The notes beneath the pieces were generated by a model. It ran no database searches. It was not told the DNA's origin and saw only the letters and a list, made by a program, of their open reading frames with translations. A stretch of DNA of 5,199 nucleotides. It comes from Bacteroidia bacterium (GTDB lineage: Bacteria; Bacteroidota; Bacteroidia; B-17B0; Aurantibacillaceae). Shown piece by piece: positions 1-5,199 of this stretch (position 1 is its first letter; each line of letters begins with the position of its first letter). The translations under genes and the position numbers were made by a program. The stretch covers positions 1 through 5,199 of the forward strand of contig JACMLS010000896.1 of NCBI GenBank assembly GCA_014379485.1. Reading direction: 5' to 3'.

Positions 1-466
1 AAGTGAATTTCAGAACAAAATAATCATGCTGATGAGGCAGAATATTCGGGTCACTTTCTTTTCCATAAACAGCTTCTTCTTTTCCGTCAGTATACCATTT
101 GTATGTTGCAATACCACCGTCTTTTTCTATCTGCAAAAATTTCAGTTTTTTGGTAACCAGTCCTCCGCTGTAATAAATGGCACGGTAATCCCGGCCTTTT
201 ATTCCGTAAGCTTTTACGTTTTCTGGTGAGTACTTGGCAACAGGTTTCTTATCGCCCTGCTGGCCATAAAAAATACACTCGTCCTGGTTGTCGTACAAAT
301 TCCGGTACTCGATCCACCCTTTTGTAGTGTCTTTACTGTCTTTGTAAATCACATAACCTTCATAACGTGCACCTTTAGACCAGCCGCTCCAATCAGTTGT
401 AATCTGTGCGAAAGCTGAACCCGCAAGCGCAAAAAAAATTGCAGTCAATAAACTATTTTTTTTCAT
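1..466 (-). CDS. Secreted protein of unknown function, 3' end outside window
   Basis: Reading leftward from the ATG at 466, the frame stays open for 155 codons to the window edge, so the C-terminus is missing. Residues 1-20 form a classical Sec signal peptide: MKKN, a hydrophobic stretch (LLTAIFFALAG), then a signal peptidase I site SAFA-Q after residue 20. There is no lipobox cysteine, so it is probably periplasmic, surface or released rather than a lipoprotein. The mature part is rich in Trp, Tyr, Lys and Gly, with segments such as GWIEYRN (50-56), KYSPENVKAYGIKG (78-91) and YKWYTDGKEE near the end of the visible part. This style recalls uncharacterised exported Bacteroidota proteins with beta-rich folds, but I cannot name the family or assign a function. 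No transmembrane segment follows the signal. It lies 108 bases downstream of clpS on the same strand. I found no convincing promoter of its own in that gap, so read-through from clpS is possible. The start is well supported because the signal peptide begins exactly there. Confidence 0.85.
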   Translation of the reverse strand, partial: MKKNSLLTAIFFALAGSAFAQITTDWSGWSKGARYEGYVIYKDSKDTTKGWIEYRNLYDNQDECIFYGQQGDKKPVAKYSPENVKAYGIKGRDYRAIYYSGGLVTKKLKFLQIEKDGGIATYKWYTDGKEEAVYGKESDPNILPHQHDYFVLKFT

Positions 467-574
467 TTTTTTTTTATTTAACGTGAAATTAGCATAAATA
501 TCAGAGCAAGAATGATAATACTGCACAATAGGTGTTAATACGGTGTTGGAATGAGCAAAAAAAGAAAGAGGGCG

Positions 575-859
575 TTATTCTATAGTTGCACTAAGGCCTT
601 TGCGCAAAAGTTCTGTGCAAATGGGTTCTAATTTTTCAAAAGAGCCTTCTTTAACAGAGCATTTACCAGTGTAATGTACAAGGTAAGCACATTGTTCTGC
701 CTGAATGGGGTCGTGCCCGCAATAATCAACCAGTGTTTCAATCACAAAATCAAAAGTATTCACATCATCATTATACAAAATAAGCTGAAACTTTTTTTCT
801 GTTTCTTCCAGAACTAAAACTTCTTCTTCGTGTAATGGTTTATGGTTTTGCCTGATCAT
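575..859 (-). CDS. clpS: ATP-dependent Clp protease adaptor protein ClpS
   Basis: ClpS binds proteins carrying destabilising N-terminal residues (N-end rule) and delivers them to the AAA+ unfoldase of the Clp protease in the cytoplasm (ClpA in proteobacteria, most likely ClpC in Bacteroidota). The 94-residue length fits the family. A flexible, acidic N-terminal extension (residues 1-22, with HEEEVLVLEETE) is followed by the core from F24. The signature NDD at 30-32 corresponds to E. coli N34-D35-D36, which hold the substrate alpha-amino group. H62 in VHYTGK corresponds to E. coli H66. F36 sits where E. coli has the pocket gatekeeper M40, and N34 replaces T38. The CSVKEGSFEKLEPIC segment (67-81) and the closing GLSATIE match the usual end of the fold. 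The ATG at 859 is the only plausible start: there is no other early Met and the extension length is right. A Bacteroidetes-type promoter ends only four bases before it. The upstream gene on the other strand is an unrelated reductase. Confidence 0.95.
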   Translation of the reverse strand: MIRQNHKPLHEEEVLVLEETEKKFQLILYNDDVNTFDFVIETLVDYCGHDPIQAEQCAYLVHYTGKCSVKEGSFEKLEPICTELLRKGLSATIE

Positions 860-863
860 AGTG

Positions 864-894
864 CAAATTTAAGGAAAAAATAAAAAGGGGACAA
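864..894 (-). promoter_or_regulatory. Predicted clpS promoter (Bacteroidetes type), near-leaderless
   Basis: On the minus strand a -33 TTG (892-894) is followed by 20 bases and then TAAATTTG (864-871), a perfect match to the TAnnTTTG -7 element used by the Bacteroidetes primary sigma factor. Only four bases (860-863) separate the -7 box from the clpS ATG at 859. Transcription would therefore start at or within a base or two of the start codon. The match is seen directly; use in vivo is inferred. Confidence 0.7.
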
Positions 895-965
895 TAGGGG
901 GAGTGAATAGGCAATCGGGGGCGCTCTCCCTATTCACTTTTGCCTGTTCCCTATTGCCCTTTCAC
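887..965. repeat. Inverted pair of degenerate heptamer arrays between divergent genes
   Basis: Read on the plus strand from 928, the sequence splits into 7-base units CCCTATT, CACTTTT, GCCTGTT, CCCTATT, GCCCTTT (928-962), then a decayed CAC unit. Read on the minus strand from 919, it gives CCCGATT, GCCTATT, CACTCC (one base short), CCCTATT (down to 893). The two arrays point away from a short centre at 920-927. Perfect inverted repeats result: 10-base arms 902-911 / 929-938 (loop of 17) and 8-base arms 892-899 / 949-956. Together they could form an imperfect cruciform or hairpin. I have the impression that similar CCTATTG-type heptamer runs occur between genes in other Bacteroidota, but could not check. 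The element overlaps the predicted -33 boxes of both flanking genes. Confidence 0.7.
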
Positions 966-984
966 GCTATTTTATCTACCTTCC
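954..984 (+). promoter_or_regulatory. Possible promoter of the reductase/CoA-transferase operon
   Basis: TTG at 954-956 is followed by 20 bases and TACCTTCC at 977-984, which keeps TAnnTT but differs from TAnnTTTG at the last two positions. It is the best candidate upstream of the ATG at 1007 and would give a leader of roughly 15-20 bases. Its spacing is identical to that of the opposing clpS promoter. The imperfect -7 box suggests a weak or regulated promoter. Confidence 0.4.
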
Positions 985-1006
985 CATCCTTAAAATTTTC
1001 AGAATT

Positions 1007-1993
1007 ATGGAATACAGGCGTTTAGGAAAAAGCGGTTTACAGGTTTCGGCCCTTTCATTTGGTTCGTGGGTAACTTTTGGCAGCCAGGTAGGCGATGATG
1101 TGGCAGAGAATTGTATGAAACTTGCTTATGACAACGGTGTTAATTTTTTTGACAATGCAGAAGCGTATGCAAGCGGAAACGCAGAAATTGTGATGGGAAA
1201 GATCCTGAAAAAAATGGGTTGGAACCGATCTACTTTTGTTGTATCGAGTAAAGTTTATTGGGGAGGAAAACTTCCGAACCAGATTGGTCTGAGCAAAAAA
1301 CACGTGGTGGAATGTTGTAACAATGCGCTTATAAGAATGCAGGTAGATTATTTAGATCTTTTCTTTTGCCACAGGCCCGATAAAAATACGCCCATGGAAG
1401 AAACCGTGCGTGCAATGAATAATCTTATTACGCAAGGCAAAATTTTGTATTGGGGAACCAGTGAGTGGAGTGCGCAGGAAATAATGGAAGCTTACTCAGT
1501 TGCAAGACAGTTTAATTTAGTGCCGCCTACAATGGAGCAACCACAATACAATTTGTTTTTCAGAGACAGGGTAGAGGTAGAGTATCATAAATTATATTCT
1601 GAAATTGGCTTGGGAACAACTGTTTGGTCGCCATTGGCAAGCGGTTTACTTACCGGAAAATATATTGATGTGTTGCCAACAGATACAAGAATTGACAGGC
1701 CGGGAATGGAGTGGCTTAAAAATTTAATTGCCGGTGAGGAGAATAAATGGAAACACGAAAAAGTAAAAAGGCTTAAAAATATTTCTAACGACCTGGGCGT
1801 TTCACTGGCTGATTTTTGTATTGCATGGACCTTGAAAAATCCGCACGTTAGCACTGCAATTTTAGGAGCATCAAAACTTGAACAGTTAAAAGAAACCATT
1901 AAATCTCTTGATGTGTTGCCTTTAATGACCACAGAAATAATGGAACGGGTAGAAGGCATAATGGAGAATAAACCAAAAATGCCGGCGTATTAA
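1007..1993 (+). CDS. Aldo/keto reductase, potassium-channel beta-subunit-like (AKR6 type)
   Basis: This is a 328-residue NADPH-dependent oxidoreductase with the (alpha/beta)8 aldo/keto reductase barrel, expected in the cytoplasm and reducing aldehydes or ketones; the substrate is unknown. Resemblance to eukaryotic Kv channel beta subunits is strong throughout: YRRLGKSGLQVSALSFGSWV at the start, the WGGK loop (85-88), RPDKNTPMEETVRAM (123-137), YWGTSEWS (148-155), IMEAYSVARQFNLVPP (159-174) and WSPLASGLLTGKY (207-219). The catalytic tetrad is complete: D49, Y54, K82 and H122. Mammalian Kv-beta proteins have Asn at the last position (NRPD), whereas here it is HRPD, so full enzyme activity is expected. 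The cofactor phosphate-binding segment GASKLEQL lies at 287-294. Length and ends fit the family. The ATG gives the canonical N-terminal beta-hairpin, with no Shine-Dalgarno sequence. It is followed after 10 bases by a CoA-transferase gene, implying one transcript. The protein contains nothing indicating a channel partner. Confidence 0.93.
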   Translation: MEYRRLGKSGLQVSALSFGSWVTFGSQVGDDVAENCMKLAYDNGVNFFDNAEAYASGNAEIVMGKILKKMGWNRSTFVVSSKVYWGGKLPNQIGLSKKHVVECCNNALIRMQVDYLDLFFCHRPDKNTPMEETVRAMNNLITQGKILYWGTSEWSAQEIMEAYSVARQFNLVPPTMEQPQYNLFFRDRVEVEYHKLYSEIGLGTTVWSPLASGLLTGKYIDVLPTDTRIDRPGMEWLKNLIAGEENKWKHEKVKRLKNISNDLGVSLADFCIAWTLKNPHVSTAILGASKLEQLKETIKSLDVLPLMTTEIMERVEGIMENKPKMPAY

Positions 1994-2003
1994 TTTGCAT
2001 GCG

Positions 2004-3083
2004 ATGAAGGATTTTTTTAAAGAGCTGAAAGTTGTAGAAATTGCTTCTGTTCTTGCAGGCCCCGCTACAGGGCTTTTTTTTGCAGAGCTGGGGGCAAAAG
2101 TGATAAAGATAGAGAATAATAAAACCGGTGGAGACGTTACCCGCTCCTGGAAACTTGCAAGCGAAGATTCGAACGACCCCCATTCAGCTTATTACTATTC
2201 TGTAAATCTTCTCAAAGAAGTTGTTTTCGCAGATTTTTCTGTCTCTCAGGATTTAAAAATGGTGCTTGGCTTAATCAAGGATTCAGATATTGTAATTGTT
2301 AATTTTAAAAAAGGAGACGATAAAAAATTCGGACTGGATCATAAAACACTTTCTGCCCTTAATAAAGGAATCATTTATGCTTCAATAAGCGGATTTGGAA
2401 ATGAAGATGAGCGCCTGGCTTACGATCTGATTTTACAGGCAGAATCTGGTTTTATGAGCATGAATGGTACCCCCGAAAGCGGACCCTTAAAAATGCCGGT
2501 AGCGCTCATAGATCTTATGGCTGCTCACCAGTTAAAAGAAGGAATTTTACTGGCTCTTTTGCACAAAATGAAAACCGGAATCGGGGCTCGTGTAAGCGTT
2601 TCTCTTTATGATGCGGCTCGTGCCTCTCTAGCCAACCAGGCTTCTAACTGGTTAAATGCCGGTTTTTTGCCCGGTTTACAAGGTTCGCTTCACCCAAACA
2701 TAGCTCCTTATGGCGAGATTTTTTTGTCCTCAGATAATTGTGCTTTAACTTTTGCAATCGGAAACGATAAACAGTTTTTTTCTTTATGCGATCTTTTGCA
2801 AAAACCAGAACTCAAAGAAGCAGAAAGCTTTCACTCAAACAAAAAAAGAGTTGAGAACAGACTAAAATTAAAAAAAATATTAAGCGCTGGAATTAAGCTA
2901 TTTACGATAGATTACCTGCGCCAAAATTCAATTAAAAACCAAATCCCTTTTGCCGAAATTAAAAAACTCGATAAGGTTTTGGATGGCAGTTGCAGCGAAG
3001 AATTGTTTATTCAAAAAAAAATCGGCGAAAAAAACATTCGTACTGTAAAATCCTTTATTGCTACGTTGAATATTAACAATTAA
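2004..3083 (+). CDS. Family III CoA-transferase (CaiB/BaiF family)
   Basis: Family III CoA-transferases move CoA between carboxylic acids (formyl-CoA:oxalate transferase and CaiB are the models) as interlocked dimers in the cytoplasm. The protein has 359 residues from the ATG at 2004. Visible family features are VVEIASVLAGP (10-20), LGAKVIKIE (29-37), GGDVTR (42-47), ISGFG (128-132), YDLILQAESGFM (140-151), VALID ending at D170, and HPNIAPYGEIF after a Gly-containing loop. D170 matches the catalytic Asp (Asp169 in the model enzymes) that carries the acyl-anhydride/thioester intermediate. Y140-D141 in place of the His-Asp of alpha-methylacyl-CoA racemases favours a transferase. The protein is about 50 residues shorter than CaiB, and NFKKG replaces the usual NFRPG. 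A TTG at 1995 would add three residues, but the ATG fits the family N-terminus better. The gap to the reductase stop is 10 bases, so the two are probably cotranscribed. Donor and acceptor acids cannot be read from the sequence. Confidence 0.9.
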   Translation: MKDFFKELKVVEIASVLAGPATGLFFAELGAKVIKIENNKTGGDVTRSWKLASEDSNDPHSAYYYSVNLLKEVVFADFSVSQDLKMVLGLIKDSDIVIVNFKKGDDKKFGLDHKTLSALNKGIIYASISGFGNEDERLAYDLILQAESGFMSMNGTPESGPLKMPVALIDLMAAHQLKEGILLALLHKMKTGIGARVSVSLYDAARASLANQASNWLNAGFLPGLQGSLHPNIAPYGEIFLSSDNCALTFAIGNDKQFFSLCDLLQKPELKEAESFHSNKKRVENRLKLKKILSAGIKLFTIDYLRQNSIKNQIPFAEIKKLDKVLDGSCSEELFIQKKIGEKNIRTVKSFIATLNINN

Positions 3084-3106
3084 TCGTTGAAAAGGCTGTT
3101 GAAAAG

Positions 3107-3138
3107 TTCGTTTAATTAACCTTAAAATCATAACTTTG
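3107..3138 (+). promoter_or_regulatory. Predicted promoter of the outer-membrane barrel gene
   Basis: TAACTTTG at 3131-3138 matches TAnnTTTG perfectly. Twenty bases upstream, TTCG (3107-3110) is one base off the TTTG -33 element; a perfect TTG at 3099-3101 is too far away (29 bases). The start codon is 16 bases downstream of the -7 box, giving a short leader of about 10-12 bases without a Shine-Dalgarno sequence. This separates the barrel gene from the preceding operon. Confidence 0.65.
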
Positions 3139-3154
3139 CCTAATTCTAAAAGTT

Positions 3155-4063
3155 ATGCGTAAAGGCCTGAATATTATACTCCTCCTGTTGATTTCCTGTT
3201 CCATTTTCGTGGCGCAGCGTAAGAAACCCAAGTTTGAGTATATTGCAGGTATTGGCACCACATCTTTTCTGGGAGATTTGGGTGGTGCAAACGCTGTAGG
3301 AACCCATTTTATTAAGGATCTTGATTTCGCCTCCACCCGCCCTTTACTTGTTGCAGGTGTCAGAATCAAGCGTCATCCGATTTTTGGATTTAAAAGTATG
3401 CTGAGCATTGGGATGTTAAGAGGAGATGATAAATGGACAAAAGACCCTTTCAGAAATAACCGGAATTTAAATTTCAGAGCTCCCATTGTTGAACTTTCTG
3501 CTCAGGCAGAATTTTATTTTGTAAGAGAGCGAATACCCAAACTTTACAGTTTTAAATCAGTAGGCAAGAAAAAGAAAAACATTGCGGCTTATGCTTTTTT
3601 AGGTGTTGGCGGACTTCTTTTTGTACCCCAGGGAAATTATAACGGAAAATGGTATAGCCTGAGAAAAATGAGTACAGAGGGGCAGGGCCTTGCAAATGGC
3701 GCAAAAGCTTACAGCCCTGTAACTATTGTTATTCCCTATGGTTTAGGATTTAAATACGGACTTACCCGCAAATTTTCTGTGGGTGCCGAACTTGGATTGC
3801 GTTTTTCATTTTCAGATTATATTGATGATGTGAGCGGAACTTATTACGATAAAAATGCCTTGGCCGCTGCCAAAGGGCAAACCGCTGCCGCCCTTGCAGA
3901 TCCAAGCCTCGGAGATATTTACGGAGCTACCTCTCCCGCTACAGACGGTACTCCCGCTCAAAGAGGCGATGTGAAAAATAAAGATTCCTACGCCTTTATT
4001 CAGTTTTCTGTAGACTATAAAGTTTACAAATCAAAAAAACGCAGAACCCGTTCTAAATTCTGA
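3155..4063 (+). CDS. Outer-membrane beta-barrel protein, DUF6089/PorG-like
   Basis: This 302-residue exported protein has a signal peptide: MRKGLN, a hydrophobic core IILLLLISCSIF, and cleavage after VA at residue 20 (VA-QRKK). The mature protein opens with a strand and the family-typical turn IGTTSFLGDLGG (33-44). It then alternates aromatic and small residues as expected of an outer-membrane barrel, with conserved-looking blocks such as NRNLNFRAPIVELSAQAEFYF, YAFLGVGGLLFVPQG, NGKWYSL, VIPYGLGFKYGLTRKFSVGA and FSDYIDDVSGTYYD. This matches my recollection of DUF6089-type Bacteroidota barrels, relatives of the type IX secretion component PorG, though PorG itself is shorter. I do not claim a secretion role. 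A region rich in Ala, Thr, Asp and Gly (about 233-277) precedes the last strand and is probably a long surface loop. The protein ends in a very basic tail (KSKKRRTRSKF). It has its own promoter and stands 71 bases after the CoA-transferase. Confidence 0.8.
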   Translation: MRKGLNIILLLLISCSIFVAQRKKPKFEYIAGIGTTSFLGDLGGANAVGTHFIKDLDFASTRPLLVAGVRIKRHPIFGFKSMLSIGMLRGDDKWTKDPFRNNRNLNFRAPIVELSAQAEFYFVRERIPKLYSFKSVGKKKKNIAAYAFLGVGGLLFVPQGNYNGKWYSLRKMSTEGQGLANGAKAYSPVTIVIPYGLGFKYGLTRKFSVGAELGLRFSFSDYIDDVSGTYYDKNALAAAKGQTAAALADPSLGDIYGATSPATDGTPAQRGDVKNKDSYAFIQFSVDYKVYKSKKRRTRSKF

Positions 4064-4112
4064 TTTAGCATCACCTGTTTTTATTCTGTAACCAATTTCT
4101 TTTTTTTCAGGC

Positions 4113-4141
4113 TTTACAATTTAAAATTTTGCATAAATTCG
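4113..4141 (+). promoter_or_regulatory. Weak candidate promoter for the DUF4421 gene
   Basis: TAAATTCG (4134-4141) is one base off TAnnTTTG and lies 17 bases after TTTA (4113-4116), a poor -33. An overlapping alternative, AAATTTTG (4124-4131), is also one base off. The 125-base gap, 4064-4188, is very AT-rich and shows no convincing terminator hairpin, so read-through from the upstream barrel gene is equally possible. Confidence 0.25.
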
Positions 4142-4188
4142 TAAACAGATATTGTATTGCGTTTAATTATTAATCAGAATTTTTACAG

Positions 4189-5199
4189 ATGAAAAATTTT
4201 TTCTTTTGTTGTTTTCTTTTCCTTTCTTTTTTTGCATTCTCTCAGTCAAACTGGGATACTACCAAATATCTTAAATACAAAGACCGTCTTATTGTTTCAG
4301 GTTATTATTCCTATAGAAATTTTGATTACAGCATTACAAGAAACAACCCAACTGTTTTAGATACAATGGCAAAAGCATTACACTATAAGGCAGCGGCAAA
4401 TAATGTTATAGGTCTTGAGTTTGATTACGATAAAGTTTCTTTTGCTTTTGGAATTAAGTCCTCAGACGCAAACGATTCTACTAAAGGCAAAACAAGTTTT
4501 AAAAATTTTGCTTTTTCATTTGGAGGTAATAAATGGATCATAGAAGCCAGCTACAGAAATTACAAAGGTTTTTATGACCAGAACACTGCTACCTATGATA
4601 CAACAATGAAAACCACTCACAATTATTTTCAAATTCCTTCTATGCAGGTAAAGCAGGCAAAAGTAAAATTCATGTATTTTACCAATAATAAAAAGTTTGC
4701 TTATAAGGCAGGCTATTCTTACAGTTGCCGCCAAATTAAATCTGCGTTTACCTGGGTTTTAGGAGGCAATTTTTATTACAATGGTTTAACAACAGACTCT
4801 TCCTTACTACCAATTCAGGTCAGAAAATCTTATAGTATAGACGCTTATTTAAAGGGCGTAAAAGTATACGGAGCCTCGGCCGGAGCCGGAGCTTCTTTAA
4901 ACCTTGTTATCTGGAAAACGCTGTTTGCAAACTTTACTTTTGTGTTGTATGGCGAACCTCAGTGGCGCACCTATACGCGTTTAAATGGCCCCAATACGCA
5001 GCTTTGTTATTTATCTGCATCAGGAGACGCCCGCCTTGCACTAGGGTTTAACGCAAAAAATTTCTTTTTTATGTTTAACTCTTATAACGATTTTGTTTAC
5101 CTGAACACTGGCAACTCTCTCATCACCTCTAAATTTATTTCGGGTTCCGTTAGTATTGGCTACAGGTTTAAGGTTAAAACTCCCGGTTTTTACAAAAAA
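4189..5199 (+). CDS. DUF4421-type predicted outer-membrane barrel protein, 3' end outside window
   Basis: The frame is open from the ATG at 4189 to the window edge (337 codons, no stop). Residues 1-18 are a signal peptide (MKNFFF, Cys/Phe/Leu-rich core, then FAFS-QS), so the protein is exported. The mature start DTTKYLKYKDRLIVSGYYSY (23-42) followed by ALHYKAAANNVIGLEFDYDKVSFAFG, the KGKTSF segment (99-104), GGNKWIIEASYRNYKGFY (112-129) and FTWVLGGNFYYNGL (187-200) matches what I recall of DUF4421, a Bacteroidota family of predicted outer-membrane barrels of unknown function. Alternating beta-strand patterning runs throughout. An Ala/Gly-rich turn (GASAGAGAS, about 228-236) falls late in the protein. 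The last visible strand, ISGSVSIGYRFKV, has the look of a C-terminal barrel strand, so the stop is probably just beyond the edge. Three Cys at 7, 8 and 182 apart, few features are distinctive. The gene follows another barrel gene by 125 bases; a functional link is only inferred. Confidence 0.75.
   Translation, partial: MKNFFFCCFLFLSFFAFSQSNWDTTKYLKYKDRLIVSGYYSYRNFDYSITRNNPTVLDTMAKALHYKAAANNVIGLEFDYDKVSFAFGIKSSDANDSTKGKTSFKNFAFSFGGNKWIIEASYRNYKGFYDQNTATYDTTMKTTHNYFQIPSMQVKQAKVKFMYFTNNKKFAYKAGYSYSCRQIKSAFTWVLGGNFYYNGLTTDSSLLPIQVRKSYSIDAYLKGVKVYGASAGAGASLNLVIWKTLFANFTFVLYGEPQWRTYTRLNGPNTQLCYLSASGDARLALGFNAKNFFFMFNSYNDFVYLNTGNSLITSKFISGSVSIGYRFKVKTPGFYKK

Noticed and set aside
26..229. Short open frame on the plus strand rich in Phe and Ser
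   Set aside because: It is antisense to the exported protein gene, whose frame is continuous and begins with a proper signal peptide; the Phe-rich content is the mirror of Lys codons.
467..574. A separate promoter for the exported protein downstream of clpS
   Set aside because: The best -7 candidates on the minus strand (TATTTATG, TAATTTCA) have mismatches and no TTG at 17-23 bases, so none is reported.
902..938. The perfect 10-base inverted repeat as a transcription terminator
   Set aside because: Both flanking genes are transcribed away from it, so there is nothing to terminate, and the right arm is followed by only four T residues within a repeat unit.
1007..1993. Calling the reductase a functional potassium-channel subunit
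   Set aside because: Similarity lies in the enzyme barrel; no channel gene is in the window, and the His tetrad points to an oxidoreductase.
1995..2003. TTG start for the CoA-transferase, nine bases upstream of the ATG
   Set aside because: The ATG at 2004 yields the usual family N-terminus (MKDFFKELKVVEIASVLAGP), and TTG starts are uncommon; the extra MHA adds nothing conserved.
2418..2513. Reading the CaiB-family protein as an alpha-methylacyl-CoA racemase because of its short length
   Set aside because: The racemase His-Asp pair is replaced by Tyr-Asp (YDLILQA), the form usual in family III transferases, although the catalytic Asp170 is shared.
4064..4188. Terminator between the two barrel genes
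   Set aside because: Only a 4-base CCTG/CAGG pairing over a long T-rich loop is visible, which is too weak to call.
4516..4734. Minus-strand open frame inside the DUF4421 gene
   Set aside because: It lies wholly within a coherent plus-strand coding region and has no recognisable protein features.

Overview
This AT-rich window looks like chromosomal DNA from a member of the Bacteroidota. The evidence is the close match of several upstream regions to the Bacteroidetes promoter pattern (TTG, about 20 bases, TAnnTTTG), the absence of Shine-Dalgarno sequences, a ClpS with the NDDVNTF motif typical of the phylum, and two outer-membrane barrel families (DUF6089/PorG-like and DUF4421) found mainly in Bacteroidota. 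I cannot name a species. No RNA genes, insertion sequences, CRISPR arrays or phage genes were seen, and no stretch longer than 150 bases lacks a gene.

Layout. Positions 1-859 are read leftward: the ClpS adaptor of the Clp protease (575-859), then a secreted protein of unknown function that starts at 466 and runs off the left edge. Positions 860-1006 form a divergent promoter region containing an inverted pair of degenerate 7-base repeat arrays. From 1007 everything is read rightward: an aldo/keto reductase of the potassium-channel beta-subunit type (1007-1993), 10 bases later a family III CoA-transferase (2004-3083), then, behind its own clear promoter, an outer-membrane beta-barrel protein (3155-4063), and a second predicted barrel of the DUF4421 family (from 4189) that runs off the right edge with its end probably close.

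How the genes relate. The reductase and CoA-transferase almost certainly share a transcript and may act on one small-molecule substrate, but the sequence does not identify it. The two envelope barrels are adjacent but separated by 125 bases, and a shared role is only a guess. ClpS serves cytoplasmic proteolysis and is unrelated to its neighbours in function.

Most of the window is ordinary core-genome content. The part most worth a second look is the clpS/reductase intergenic region. There the symmetric repeat arms CAATAGGG/CCCTATTG carry the predicted -33 TTG of both divergent promoters at identical 20-base spacing, and the clpS promoter lies so close to its ATG that the message should be leaderless or nearly so.
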